Below, one piece after another: positions 36,833 through 45,751 of a DNA stretch of 64,000 nt; position 1 is the stretch's first letter, and each line of letters opens with the position of its first letter. The translations under genes were made by a program, and so were the position numbers. Under the pieces are notes generated by a model that worked only from the letters and a program-made list of their open reading frames with translations, ran no database searches and was not told the origin of the DNA. The stretch is taken from assembly GCA_012800735.1 (NCBI GenBank), contig JAAZIU010000013.1:1-64000 (forward strand), read 5' to 3'. The stretch comes from Clostridiales bacterium. GTDB lineage: Bacteria > Bacillota > Clostridia > Oscillospirales > CAG-272.

Positions 36833-37792
36833 ATGTCGGAAAAACAATCAAAAAAGGTAAAAAAACCCGGGAAGACAGGAAAACGGTATTTTAAAACAGC
36901 GGATATCTTCAGGGCAGCGCTGTTTGCCGCTCTGATAGTTTTCGGAGTTATTTATTATTTCACTCATCCTGATGCTGCGATTCCAAAGGCGGATATCAGC
37001 GTAAAAAACAATGCCTTTCGCGATTCGCTGATTATCAGCTTTATAGATGTCGGTCAGGGAGATTCCTCACTTATTATCGCGCCCGGAGGCGAGGCGATGC
37101 TTATCGACACCGGTTTGCGCGACAAATTCTCCGACGTCGAGTCAGAATTGAAGGCGAACGGAGTATCATCTCTTGAATATCTTGTCCTGACGCATCCTCA
37201 CGACGACCATATCGGCGGAGCTTCGAAAATACTTCGGCAGTTTGAGGTAGACAAAGTTATTATGCTGAATACCGCTGTCGATTCGCCTTCGTATTCAAGA
37301 CTTGTCAGTATTTTGGCTGAATCAGACACCGCAGTTGTATATCCCGCGCAGGGGGACAAATTCGCCCTCGGCGAAGCCGAATTTACCATACTCTCTCCCG
37401 CTTCCGCATCGAATGAAGATATGAACGAAAATTCAATCATACTCAGGCTTGTCTACAAAGAAACCTCCGCCGTTTTCACCGGGGATGCCGGAGAGATTTC
37501 GGAAAGCGAAGTGATAGAAGCTTTCGGCGCGTCATCGCTTAAATCTGATGTTTTAAAGGTAGGACATCACGGCTCTTCTTCATCGACTTCGGTCAGATTT
37601 CTTCAAGCCATTCAGCCGGAATTTGCCGTTATCAGCTGCGAGAAGAACAACGATTACGGTCATCCGCACGGCTTGACTTTGCGTAAGCTCGCTGATATCG
37701 ACGCGCTGATATTAAGAACCGACATATCCGGAACCATTACCCTGATAAGCGACGGAAAAGAGTTTATATATGTCGGCAAAACTGAGGATTAA
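36833..37792 (+). CDS. Secreted or membrane-anchored MBL-fold hydrolase, ComEC C-terminal-like
   Basis: A basic N-terminus (about 25 residues) and one helix (ALFAALIVFGVIYYF) precede a metallo-beta-lactamase domain outside the membrane. Motifs: SFIDVGQGDSSLI, LTHPHDDHIGG (His121 onward), FTGDAG and VGHHGSSSSTS, then ISCEKNNDYGHPH. This is the late-competence ComEC hydrolase pattern without the ComEC channel domain, a standalone form common in Clostridia. Natural substrates are uncertain, possibly DNA or a phosphodiester. The start is placed at ATG 36833 because the promoter -10 ends at 36800. Confidence 0.88.
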   Translation: MSEKQSKKVKKPGKTGKRYFKTADIFRAALFAALIVFGVIYYFTHPDAAIPKADISVKNNAFRDSLIISFIDVGQGDSSLIIAPGGEAMLIDTGLRDKFSDVESELKANGVSSLEYLVLTHPHDDHIGGASKILRQFEVDKVIMLNTAVDSPSYSRLVSILAESDTAVVYPAQGDKFALGEAEFTILSPASASNEDMNENSIILRLVYKETSAVFTGDAGEISESEVIEAFGASSLKSDVLKVGHHGSSSSTSVRFLQAIQPEFAVISCEKNNDYGHPHGLTLRKLADIDALILRTDISGTITLISDGKEFIYVGKTED

Positions 37793-37906
37793 TCTATATA
37801 TGATTTATAATTGTTTTGTGTAATCCGTTTTTTTAGATGTTTGTGTGCATATTAACATCGGTGTTGTTTTTAACATAGTTTTTGTGTAGATTTCTTTGAC
37901 AATATA

Positions 37907-37935
37907 TTGACTTTAGTTTTACAATGTGATATAAT
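37907..37935 (+). promoter_or_regulatory. Sigma-A promoter for the liv operon
   Basis: TTGACT 37907-37912, 17-nt spacer, TATAAT 37930-37935; a TTGACA at 37896 is too far upstream to pair with it. Confidence 0.82.
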
Positions 37936-37965
37936 ATTTTTATGTTTATTATGGAGGAATTTATT

Positions 37966-39150
37966 ATGAAACTAAATAAGATTATTCGCGCAGGCGCGAT
38001 TTTTCTGACGGCGCTGATGGTCGCCGCGGTTATCGCATCCTGCGGCGGCGCCGGTTCATCCGACAAAATAAAACTCGGCGGTATCGGTCCGCTGACCGGC
38101 GGCGCGGCTATTTACGGCTCCGCCTGCAAGAACGCCGCTGAGATTGCGGTTGAAGAAATCAACGCTTTGGGCGGACTTCAATTTGAGCTTAACTTCCAGG
38201 ACGATGAACACGACGCGGAAAAGGCGGTAAACGCTTACAACAACCTCAAAGACTGGGGAATGCAGGTTCTTGTCGGAACCACTACCACTACCCCCTGCAT
38301 TGCCGTTTCTGCCGAAGCTTACAACGACCATCTCTTTGTACTGACCCCCTCGGCATCATCCGAAAAGGTAGTCGAGCTTGAAACGAACGCCGACGGTAGC
38401 GTCACCTACAAAGGCAATATGTTCCAGATGTGCTTCACCGACCCGAACCAGGGACTGGCATCCGCCCAGTATATAAACGACAAGGGGCTGGGTACAAAAA
38501 TTGCGATAATTTACAAGAATGACGACCCGTATTCCAAGGGAATATACGACCGCTTTATCGCAAAAGCCGCTGAACTCGGAGTAAGCGTTGTTTCGGAGAC
38601 CAGCTTCACCGATGACTCTGCAAACGATTTCTCGGTTCAGCTTTCTCAGGCGCAGGCTGCCGGAGCCGACCTTGTCTTCCTGCCGATGTATTACACCCCG
38701 GCTTCCCTTATCCTGACTCAGGCGCACAACATGAACTACACTCCCAAATTCTTCGGAGTTGACGGTCTTGACGGCATACTCACGATGGAGGGATTCGACA
38801 CCTCTCTCGCCGAGGGCGTTATGCTTCTGACCCCCTTCTCCGCCGACGCCACAGACGAGCGTACTCAGAACTTTGTCAAGAAATATAAGGAAAAGTTCGG
38901 TGACATTCCCAACCAGTTCGCAGCAGATGCTTACGATGTTGTCTATTCGATCTATCAGGCTTGCAATAACGCCGGTGTTACGGCTTCGATGACTCATCAG
39001 GAAATCTGCGACAAACTGATCGAGCAGTTCACCACCATGACATATGACGGACTTACCGGCGCCGGAATGACTTGGGCGCCCTCCGGAATGGTCTCAAAAG
39101 AGCCCCGCGGAATGATTATCAAAGACGGCGCATACGCCGGCATGGATTGA
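37966..39150 (+). CDS. livJ: Branched-chain amino acid ABC transporter substrate-binding lipoprotein
   Basis: Receptor of the LIV-type importer. The signal peptide ends in IASC with Cys26 for lipidation. The mature part has the periplasmic-binding type 1 fold: KLGGIGPLTGGAAIYG at the start, VLVGTTTTTPCIAVS (ligand loop), and AADAYDVVYSIYQA near the end. The length of 394 residues is normal. ATG 37966 lies 8 nt after GGAGG (37953-37957); the ATG at 37942 overlaps the promoter region. Strong C-ending codon bias suggests high expression. Ligand assumed Leu/Ile/Val from family. Confidence 0.92.
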   Translation: MKLNKIIRAGAIFLTALMVAAVIASCGGAGSSDKIKLGGIGPLTGGAAIYGSACKNAAEIAVEEINALGGLQFELNFQDDEHDAEKAVNAYNNLKDWGMQVLVGTTTTTPCIAVSAEAYNDHLFVLTPSASSEKVVELETNADGSVTYKGNMFQMCFTDPNQGLASAQYINDKGLGTKIAIIYKNDDPYSKGIYDRFIAKAAELGVSVVSETSFTDDSANDFSVQLSQAQAAGADLVFLPMYYTPASLILTQAHNMNYTPKFFGVDGLDGILTMEGFDTSLAEGVMLLTPFSADATDERTQNFVKKYKEKFGDIPNQFAADAYDVVYSIYQACNNAGVTASMTHQEICDKLIEQFTTMTYDGLTGAGMTWAPSGMVSKEPRGMIIKDGAYAGMD

Positions 39151-39218
39151 TTTCCCATTCATTTAAACGGCTAAGCTCTGATAACTTTTTTCAGTTGTTA
39201 TTTTCCGATTAAAAGCTT

Positions 39219-39257
39219 CAGGGTTGTCGTATAATTTACGGCAGCCCTGTTTATTTT
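39219..39257 (+). terminator. Partial terminator between livJ and livH
   Basis: CAGGGTTGTCG (39219-39229) pairs with CGGCAGCCCTG (39239-39249), including G-T pairs, then TTTATTTT; likely attenuates the membrane genes. Confidence 0.82.
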
Positions 39258-39379
39258 AAAACCGCAACAGAGATTTTTTCGTTTTAATCATATAATCTGA
39301 AATTTGTATGCTTTTCCTGTTTTTAATTTCGGATTTATATGCTGCCGACATCAGTTTTAAACGAAAGTGTATAAACAAT

Positions 39380-40264
39380 ATGGCGTTTCTTTCATATCTG
39401 ATTAAAGGACTGAGCCTCGGTTCGGTCTATGCAATTATCGCGCTGGGGTATACGATGGTATACGGGATCGCGAAAATGCTTAATTTCGCCCACGGCGATG
39501 TTATTATGATAGGCGGCTACGCCGCTTATATTTCGACGGTTTATCTCGGCTTTCCGCCTGTTGTCGCGCTTATAATAGCTATTCTTGTCTGTACTTTACT
39601 CGGAATAGTTATCGAAAAGCTTGCTTATAAACCGCTTCGCAGCGCCGATTCGCTCGCCGTGCTGATTACCGCTATCGGAGTTTCCTATTTTCTGCAGAAC
39701 ATCGCTCTGCTCATCTGGGGCTCCGACCCCAAGGTCTTCCCATCGATCGCCAAGTCGATGACATCTATCAGCTTATTTGACGGGCAGCTGGTAATCTCCT
39801 GGGAAACCATCATCACAATTATCGCCAACATAGTTATAATGGTATCACTCACTCTGTTTACTAGCAAAACCCGAACCGGCAAGGCGATGCGAGCTGTTTC
39901 GGAGGACCGTGAGGCAGCTCAACTGATGGGGATAGACGTAAATAAAACAATTTCGATAACTTTCGCTATCGGCTCGGGGCTGGCTGCGATAGCCGGTGTT
40001 CTGCTCTGCTCTTCATATCCCACTTTGATGCCGACTACCGGTTCAATGCCGGGCATAAAAGCGTTCACGGCGGCTGTTTTCGGAGGTATCGGTTCAATAC
40101 CCGGAGCTTTACTCGGCGGTCTGCTGCTCGGTATAATCGAAACGCTTGCAAAGGCGTATATATCGATGCAGCTTTCCGACGCCATAGTTTTCGCCGTGCT
40201 TATTATAATACTGCTCGTTAAGCCCACCGGACTTCTCGGCAAGAAAGTCATTGTAAAGGTGTAA
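39380..40264 (+). CDS. livH: Branched-chain amino acid ABC transporter permease LivH
   Basis: The 294-residue polytopic protein has the LivH start MAFLSYLIKGLSLGSVYAI, the motif LNFAHGDVIMIGGY and the late segment KAFTAAVFGGIGSIPGALLGG. An ATG at 39308 exists but would add 24 residues not seen in the family, so ATG 39380 is preferred. It abuts livM with a 2-nt gap. Together with livM it forms the pore for amino acid uptake. Confidence 0.94.
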   Translation: MAFLSYLIKGLSLGSVYAIIALGYTMVYGIAKMLNFAHGDVIMIGGYAAYISTVYLGFPPVVALIIAILVCTLLGIVIEKLAYKPLRSADSLAVLITAIGVSYFLQNIALLIWGSDPKVFPSIAKSMTSISLFDGQLVISWETIITIIANIVIMVSLTLFTSKTRTGKAMRAVSEDREAAQLMGIDVNKTISITFAIGSGLAAIAGVLLCSSYPTLMPTTGSMPGIKAFTAAVFGGIGSIPGALLGGLLLGIIETLAKAYISMQLSDAIVFAVLIIILLVKPTGLLGKKVIVKV

Positions 40265-40266
40265 AG

Positions 40267-41373
40267 ATGTCCGGAAAGAAAGTAAATATCTTGAAAAGTA
40301 TTCCTCCGGCGACGAAAAACGCTTTTATAAACTATGGAATAGTCATAATCGCTTTTGCTGTTATATCTGTTCTCCGCTCCCTCGGACTTCTGTCAATCAG
40401 TCTGGAAGGACAGCTTGTGCCCATATGTTGTTATATCGTTATGGCTATCTCCCTGAATCTTACCGTAGGCATTTTAGGTGAACTTTCGCTTGGTCACGCC
40501 GGATTTATGAGCGTCGGAGCATTTACCGGAATAATAGTCTCCGGACTTATGTCTCAGACGGTACAGAGCGGAGCGCTACGGCTGTTTATTGCGATAATTA
40601 TCGGAGGTGTTGCCGCCGGCATCGTCGGAATTTTAGTCGGGATTCCAGTTCTCAGACTCAATGGCGACTACCTTGCCATTGTCACGCTTGCGTTCGGAGA
40701 GATTATAAAGAATCTTATCAACTGCCTTTATATCGGTTACGACAGCACCGGTATCCATATCTCAATGACAAGCGAGGCGGCTCTTGGACTCGGTCCCGAC
40801 GGCAAGATAATAATCGACGGCGCGATAGGAGCAGTAAACATTCAGAAGATATCGACATTTACAGCCGGATTTCTGCTTGTTTTAGGCTGCCTCATAGTTA
40901 TTCAGAATCTTGTCAACAGCCGGAACGGCCGCGCTATTATGGCTCTGCGCGACAACCAGATAGCGGCGGAGTCTGTCGGTATAAATATCGTTAAATACAA
41001 GATGATGGCATTTGTCACCTCCGCCGTTATGGCGGGAATGGCAGGTTGCCTTTTCGCGCTGAATTATTCTACCGTTGTTGCAAAGAAATTTGATTTCAAC
41101 ACCTCTATTTTGGTACTCGTCTTCGTTGTTTTAGGCGGGATAGGCAATATCCGCGGCTCAATGATCGCAGCTACCGTTCTTTACATCCTGCCGGAAATGC
41201 TGCGCGGCATCCGCGATTACCGGATGCTGGTTTACGCTGTTATATTAATCCTGGTAATGATCGTTACTAATAATCCGACAATACGAAACCTTTTGTATGA
41301 GAAGATAATAAACCCGATAAGGGCATTTTTACCGAGGAAGAAAGGAGGCGCGGCAGATGGATACGAAAACTAA
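40267..41373 (+). CDS. livM: Branched-chain amino acid ABC transporter permease LivM
   Basis: Second membrane subunit, 368 residues with about ten helices. Family motifs: LNLTVGILGELSLGHAGFMSVGAFTG, LRLNGDYLAIVTLAFGEII and FVVLGGIGNIRGSMI. Its 3' end overlaps livG by 17 nt, so the two are translationally coupled. Confidence 0.95.
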   Translation: MSGKKVNILKSIPPATKNAFINYGIVIIAFAVISVLRSLGLLSISLEGQLVPICCYIVMAISLNLTVGILGELSLGHAGFMSVGAFTGIIVSGLMSQTVQSGALRLFIAIIIGGVAAGIVGILVGIPVLRLNGDYLAIVTLAFGEIIKNLINCLYIGYDSTGIHISMTSEAALGLGPDGKIIIDGAIGAVNIQKISTFTAGFLLVLGCLIVIQNLVNSRNGRAIMALRDNQIAAESVGINIVKYKMMAFVTSAVMAGMAGCLFALNYSTVVAKKFDFNTSILVLVFVVLGGIGNIRGSMIAATVLYILPEMLRGIRDYRMLVYAVILILVMIVTNNPTIRNLLYEKIINPIRAFLPRKKGGAADGYEN

Positions 41374-42214
41374 AATGGTGCCGATACCTTCGACAGGGTT
41401 AATGCCGGAAAGGGATCTCGGAACGAGACCGATACTTGAAGTTTCGCGTTTAGGCATAAAATTCGGCGCTCTTGCCGCCGTCGACGACGTAAACCTGACT
41501 ATCAGCCGCACCGAAATAGCCGGACTCATCGGTCCCAACGGCGCCGGAAAAACCACTATATTCAATCTTATAACCAAGGTTTATCCGCCGGACTCCGGGA
41601 TTATAATGCTGGACGGTAAGGATACAAGCGGCATGAACACCGCGGCAATCAGCCGCGCCGGAGTTGCCCGGACATTTCAGAACATTCGGCTTTTCGACAA
41701 GCTATCCGTTGAAGACAACGTTAAAATCGGTCTTCACAATCAGACGCCGTATAGCATACTCGATTCGGTTCTGCGCCTGCCGAAATACTGGAGGCAGGAA
41801 AAAATCGCCCATGAGAGGGCCCTGGAGCTGCTCTCCATCTTCGATATGCAGGATTTGGCCGATGATGAAGCCGGTTCCCTTCCTTACGGTGCGCAGCGCC
41901 GGCTGGAAATCGTAAGAGCGCTCGCAACGAATCCGATTCTTTTGCTGCTCGACGAGCCGGCGGCTGGAATGAATCCCTCCGAAACCGAAGCTTTGATGGA
42001 GACGATAGTAAAAATCCGGGACAAATTCGAAATTGCGATTCTTATTATCGAGCATGACATGAAGCTGGTTATGGGTATCTGCGAGGGAATTGCCGTTTTA
42101 AACTACGGCCGTATTATCGCCAAGGGGACGGCTTCCGACATACAAAACAACCCCGAAGTAATCGAGGCGTATTTAGGGCGTTCACGCAGCGGTTCTGCCC
42201 CTGAAATACTATGA
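41357..42214 (+). CDS. livG: Branched-chain amino acid ABC transporter ATP-binding protein LivG
   Basis: The 285-residue ATPase has Walker A GPNGAGKT, a Q-loop in the FQNIRLFDKLSV segment, and Walker B LLLLDEPAAGMN. The signature region reads LPYGAQRR instead of the usual LSGGQ form, as is typical of LivG. The C-terminal extension ends with YLGR. The first ~25 residues precede the usual LivG start. AAAGGAGG lies 8 nt before the ATG, inside livM. Confidence 0.94.
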   Translation: MDTKTKMVPIPSTGLMPERDLGTRPILEVSRLGIKFGALAAVDDVNLTISRTEIAGLIGPNGAGKTTIFNLITKVYPPDSGIIMLDGKDTSGMNTAAISRAGVARTFQNIRLFDKLSVEDNVKIGLHNQTPYSILDSVLRLPKYWRQEKIAHERALELLSIFDMQDLADDEAGSLPYGAQRRLEIVRALATNPILLLLDEPAAGMNPSETEALMETIVKIRDKFEIAILIIEHDMKLVMGICEGIAVLNYGRIIAKGTASDIQNNPEVIEAYLGRSRSGSAPEIL

Positions 42215-42227
42215 GGACGTTATAATA

Positions 42228-42935
42228 ATGAGTATGCTTAAAGTAAATGACATAAACGTATACTACGGCGCGATACACGCGATAAAAGACGTCAGCTTTG
42301 AAGTAAACGAAGGGGAGATCGTAACTCTTATCGGCGCGAACGGCGCGGGCAAATCCACCATTCTTAAAACAATTTCCGGCATGATGCGCTCAAAAACCGG
42401 CTCGATAAGTTTCATGGATGAAGATATCAGCGCGGTCGATTCTTATAAGCTTATTTCAAGAGGAATAACTCATGTGCCGGAGGGACGGAGAGTTTTTTCT
42501 CAGCTTACCGTTGAAGAAAACCTTGAGATGGGAGGATACACCGTCAAATCGTCGGAAATCCCCGCGCTTTTGGAAAATGTATTTGAGCAATTCCCGAGGC
42601 TGAAGGAACGCCGGCGTCAAGTCGCCGCAACACTCTCGGGCGGTGAGCAGCAGATGCTTGCGATGGGACGGGCTCTGATGGCAAAACCGAAGCTGATAAT
42701 GCTCGATGAGCCGTCAATGGGTCTTGCGCCGATACTCGTCGATCAGATTTTCGACATTATACGCCTGATGAATCGCAACGGGACGACGATACTGTTAGTC
42801 GAACAGAACGCAAACATGGCGCTTGCAATAGCCGATCGCGGTTATGTGCTGGAAACCGGCAGGATAGTTATGAGCGACAGCGCAAAATCCCTGCTTGCCG
42901 ACAATTCGGTGAAAAAAGCTTATTTAGGCGGCTGA
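42228..42935 (+). CDS. livF: Branched-chain amino acid ABC transporter ATP-binding protein LivF
   Basis: The 235-residue ATPase has Walker A GANGAGKS, HVPEGRRVFSQLTVEENL (Q-loop and a LivF-typical motif), signature LSGGEQQM and Walker B LIMLDEPSMGLAP, with a C-terminal YLGG. Last gene of the liv operon, 13 nt after livG. Confidence 0.95.
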   Translation: MSMLKVNDINVYYGAIHAIKDVSFEVNEGEIVTLIGANGAGKSTILKTISGMMRSKTGSISFMDEDISAVDSYKLISRGITHVPEGRRVFSQLTVEENLEMGGYTVKSSEIPALLENVFEQFPRLKERRRQVAATLSGGEQQMLAMGRALMAKPKLIMLDEPSMGLAPILVDQIFDIIRLMNRNGTTILLVEQNANMALAIADRGYVLETGRIVMSDSAKSLLADNSVKKAYLGG

Positions 42936-43031
42936 AAAGCTAACCCCTTTATAAAGAGGAGACACTACCTGTTTATCGGCAGTTTTCAGTGACTGTCGGA
43001 CGGAGTCAATCTGAAAATTAACATATTTCGC

Positions 43032-43060
43032 TTTACTTTTTGTGACAAATATGATATAAA
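43032..43060 (+). promoter_or_regulatory. Promoter for the FKBP lipoprotein gene
   Basis: TTTACT 43032-43037, 17-nt spacer, TATAAA 43055-43060. The rest of 42936-43122 shows only a weak hairpin near 42975-43000. Confidence 0.6.
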
Positions 43061-43122
43061 TATATAGTTATTTTCATTAAAATCGCAAATATTACACTCA
43101 TCACGAAAGGAATCTTTCCAAA

Positions 43123-44139
43123 ATGAAAAAACTCCGCATCGGCGCTGCTCTCTTGTTCTGCGCCATTCTTTTGACCGCTCTTGCTTCCTGCGGTAAGTCA
43201 TACAACTATGATCTTTCGGAATATATTACCCTCGGCAATTACAAAGGCGTTGAAATCGCCGCAGCTGAAATTGATTCTCAGGTCCAGTCACAGCTCGACT
43301 CTCTGCTTGAACAGAAAGCGACTACCGAAGATATTGCCGACCGCCCCGCGGCGCTTGGCGATATAGTGAACATCGACTATACCGGAACTATCGGCGGCGC
43401 TGCTTTTGAAGGCGGCACAGCATCGGCTCAGGAGGTAACCCTCGGCGCCGGCGGTTATATTGACGGCTTCGAAGACGGTATCGTCGGTATGGCCATGGGT
43501 GAAGAGAAGACAGTTACCTGCCTCTTCCCCGAAGACTATCAAAACACCGAGCTTGCCGGTAAGGCTGCTGATTTTGCAATCACGCTGCATTCAATTAAGC
43601 ACAAAACGCTCCCCGAGTTAAACGACGAATTCATCCTCTCGCTTGAAAACGGCTATGATACCCTTGACAGCTACAAGGCATATCTGCGCAAAGCGATAAA
43701 GGAAAACAGCGTCTGGACAAAAATCATCTCTGAAGTTGCCGTTATTAAATATCCAAAAAAGGAAGTCAAGGCGGCTTACAACCAGATGGTGACATATTAC
43801 AAGTCCCTCGCCGCGCAATACAACGCTACTCTTGACGAATATATCATGAACTATCAGGGTTCCGATACCAACACCTTCCTTTCCCACATCGCGTCATACG
43901 CTCAGGAAGCCGTAAAGAGTGAGATGTGTCTGTATGCCATTGCCCGCGCCGAAAACATAACCGTTTCCGACAGCGATTATCAGACTAAAGGCGCCGAGCT
44001 TGCTTCGGCAGCCGGATTTGAAGATTTAAAAGCTTATGAAAAATCCGTTGGCAAGGAAAACATTGAAAACTCGATTCTGAACACCTTGGTTCGTGAGTGG
44101 TGCGCAAACCAGGCTGTTGAAACCGCAGCCGAAGGCTGA
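43123..44139 (+). CDS. Extracytoplasmic trigger-factor-like FKBP prolyl isomerase lipoprotein
   Basis: The 338-residue protein has a lipoprotein signal ending in LASC (Cys23). The FKBP domain at about 78-160 contains GDIVNIDYTGTIGGAAFEGG and GYIDGFEDGIVGM, as in trigger factor. The LPELNDEFI segment and following helices resemble part of the trigger-factor C-terminal domain, but the ribosome-binding N-domain is absent. It is therefore likely a surface-anchored foldase for secreted proteins, analogous in role to PrsA. It has its own promoter and terminator. The role is inferred from domains. Confidence 0.85.
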   Translation: MKKLRIGAALLFCAILLTALASCGKSYNYDLSEYITLGNYKGVEIAAAEIDSQVQSQLDSLLEQKATTEDIADRPAALGDIVNIDYTGTIGGAAFEGGTASAQEVTLGAGGYIDGFEDGIVGMAMGEEKTVTCLFPEDYQNTELAGKAADFAITLHSIKHKTLPELNDEFILSLENGYDTLDSYKAYLRKAIKENSVWTKIISEVAVIKYPKKEVKAAYNQMVTYYKSLAAQYNATLDEYIMNYQGSDTNTFLSHIASYAQEAVKSEMCLYAIARAENITVSDSDYQTKGAELASAAGFEDLKAYEKSVGKENIENSILNTLVREWCANQAVETAAEG

Positions 44140-44154
44140 AGATGATATGATTTT

Positions 44155-44188
44155 AGGGGCAGTCTAAAAACTGCCCTGTTTTTGTTTT
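44155..44188 (+). terminator. Terminator of the FKBP lipoprotein gene
   Basis: AGGGGCAGT (44155-44163) pairs with ACTGCCCT (44170-44177), then GTTTTTGTTTT. Confidence 0.9.
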
Positions 44189-44196
44189 AAAACTGA

Positions 44197-44225
44197 TTGA
44201 CAGAAGCGCCGCGCTGTGATATAAT
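44197..44225 (+). promoter_or_regulatory. Perfect-consensus sigma-A promoter for xylA
   Basis: TTGACA 44197-44202, 17-nt spacer, TATAAT 44220-44225. No catabolite or XylR site is obvious beside it. Confidence 0.9.
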
Positions 44226-44261
44226 GACTTCAACGAATACATATAAACGAAAGGAATAATT

Positions 44262-45581
44262 ATGGAATTCTTCCCGAAAATACCAACGATTAAATATGAA
44301 GGCAAAAAATCCAAAAACCCGCTTTCCTTTAAGCAGTACGATGCAGACAAGGTTATCGCGGGAAAGACGATGCGCGAGCATCTTAAGTTTTCGATGGCCT
44401 GGTGGCACACCATGATAGCCGACGGTACCGATATGTTCGGCGTCGGCACGATGGATAAGAAATTCGGCGCGGTCTCCGATATGGATGTATCGAAAAACCG
44501 TATATCCGCCGCCTTTGAGCTTATGCAGAAGTTAGGTATCGGTTATTTCTGCTTCCACGACAAGGATTTGGCGCCGGAGGGAGATGACCTCGCCTCCTTC
44601 CACAAAAATCTCGACATTGTCGTTCCACTTGTAAAAGCGGAAATGGATAAAACAGGCATCAAGTGCCTCTGGGGCACCGCAAATCTTTTCAGCAATCCGA
44701 GATATATGCACGGCGCCGGAACTTCCTGCGACGCCAATATCTTCGCTTACGCCGCGGCGCAGATTAAGAAAGCTATCGACATAACCGTTTACTTCGGCGG
44801 CGATGGATATGTGTTCTGGGGCGGCAGAGAGGGCTATGACACCCTGCTCAACACCGACATGGGGCTTGAACTTGATAACCTCGCGCGTTTGCTTACTCTT
44901 TCAAGAGATTACGGCCGCAGAAACGGCTTTAAGGGCTGCTTCTATATCGAGCCGAAGCCGAAGGAGCCGACAAAGCATCAGTATGACTTCGACGCATCGA
45001 CGGTTCTTGCTTTCCTGCGCAAATACAATCTCATGTCAGACTTCAAGCTGAATATCGAAGCGAATCACGCCACCCTGTCTCAACACACCTTCCAGCACGA
45101 ATTGGTGGTCGCACGGATAAACGACGCGCTCGGCTCAATCGACGCAAACCAGGGAGACCCGAACCTCGGATGGGACACCGACCAGTTCCCGACAAACGTC
45201 TACGACACCACCCTCGCTATGCTTGAAGTGTTAAAAGCCGGAGGATTTACAACCGGCGGACTTAACTTTGACGCGAAATGCCGGCGTCCTTCAATGACTC
45301 ACGAAGATCTCTTCCTTTCCTTTATCGCCGGTATGGACAGCTTCGCCTTTGGTCTCAAAGCAGCGGACGCTATTATGAAAGACGGCCGGATCTGTGATTT
45401 CACTAAGAATCGCTACTCAAGCTACGAAAGCGGCATCGGCAAAAAGATAGTCTCCGGCGATACTACCCTTGAGGAGCTGTATGATTACGCTCTGAATTTA
45501 GGCGAATACAATGTTAAAGAAAGCGGACGCCAGGAGTATCTTGAAGATATATTCAATCAGGTAATGCTATCCGCTGACTGA
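44262..45581 (+). CDS. xylA: Xylose isomerase
   Basis: Converts D-xylose to D-xylulose in the cytosol. The 439-residue length marks the class II form of low-GC Gram-positives. Motifs: [12 protein letters not shown] (catalytic His region), [14 protein letters not shown] (metal Glu and catalytic Lys), [17 protein letters not shown] (metal Glu/His), and [19 protein letters not shown] (metal Asp). GAAAGGA precedes the ATG. It stands alone between a terminator and its own terminator; no xylulokinase is adjacent, though an FGGY kinase lies at 24041. Confidence 0.97.
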   Translation: MEFFPKIPTIKYEGKKSKNPLSFKQYDADKVIAGKTMREHLKFSMAWWHTMIADGTDMFGVGTMDKKFGAVSDMDVSKNRISAAFELMQKLGIGYFCFHDKDLAPEGDDLASFHKNLDIVVPLVKAEMDKTGIKCLWGTANLFSNPRYMHGAGTSCDANIFAYAAAQIKKAIDITVYFGGDGYVFWGGREGYDTLLNTDMGLELDNLARLLTLSRDYGRRNGFKGCFYIEPKPKEPTKHQYDFDASTVLAFLRKYNLMSDFKLNIEANHATLSQHTFQHELVVARINDALGSIDANQGDPNLGWDTDQFPTNVYDTTLAMLEVLKAGGFTTGGLNFDAKCRRPSMTHEDLFLSFIAGMDSFAFGLKAADAIMKDGRICDFTKNRYSSYESGIGKKIVSGDTTLEELYDYALNLGEYNVKESGRQEYLEDIFNQVMLSAD

Positions 45582-45595
45582 CAAATAATTTTTAC

Positions 45596-45618
45596 AGCCC
45601 CGAAAGGGGCTTTTTTTA
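45596..45618 (+). terminator. Terminator of xylA
   Basis: AGCCCC (45596-45601) pairs with GGGGCT (45606-45611), GAAA-type loop, then a T run. Confidence 0.92.
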
Positions 45619-45647
45619 TCTGCTTTTGCGAAAAATGTTCTATTTTA

Positions 45648-45676
45648 TTGAATTCCGTCGCGGAATATGATATAAT
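45648..45676 (+). promoter_or_regulatory. Sigma-A promoter for the ABC exporter
   Basis: TTGAAT 45648-45653, 17-nt spacer, TATAAT 45671-45676. Confidence 0.8.
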
Positions 45677-45751
45677 ATCCGAAGTTTGTTTCTGCGTATG
45701 TTTTTGTATAATTATTCATCGGGGTCGATATAAAACAAGGCGGTAAATGGT

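Noticed and set aside
42936-43122. Riboswitch upstream of the FKBP lipoprotein
   Set aside because: Only a weak hairpin is visible; no conserved aptamer pattern was recognised.
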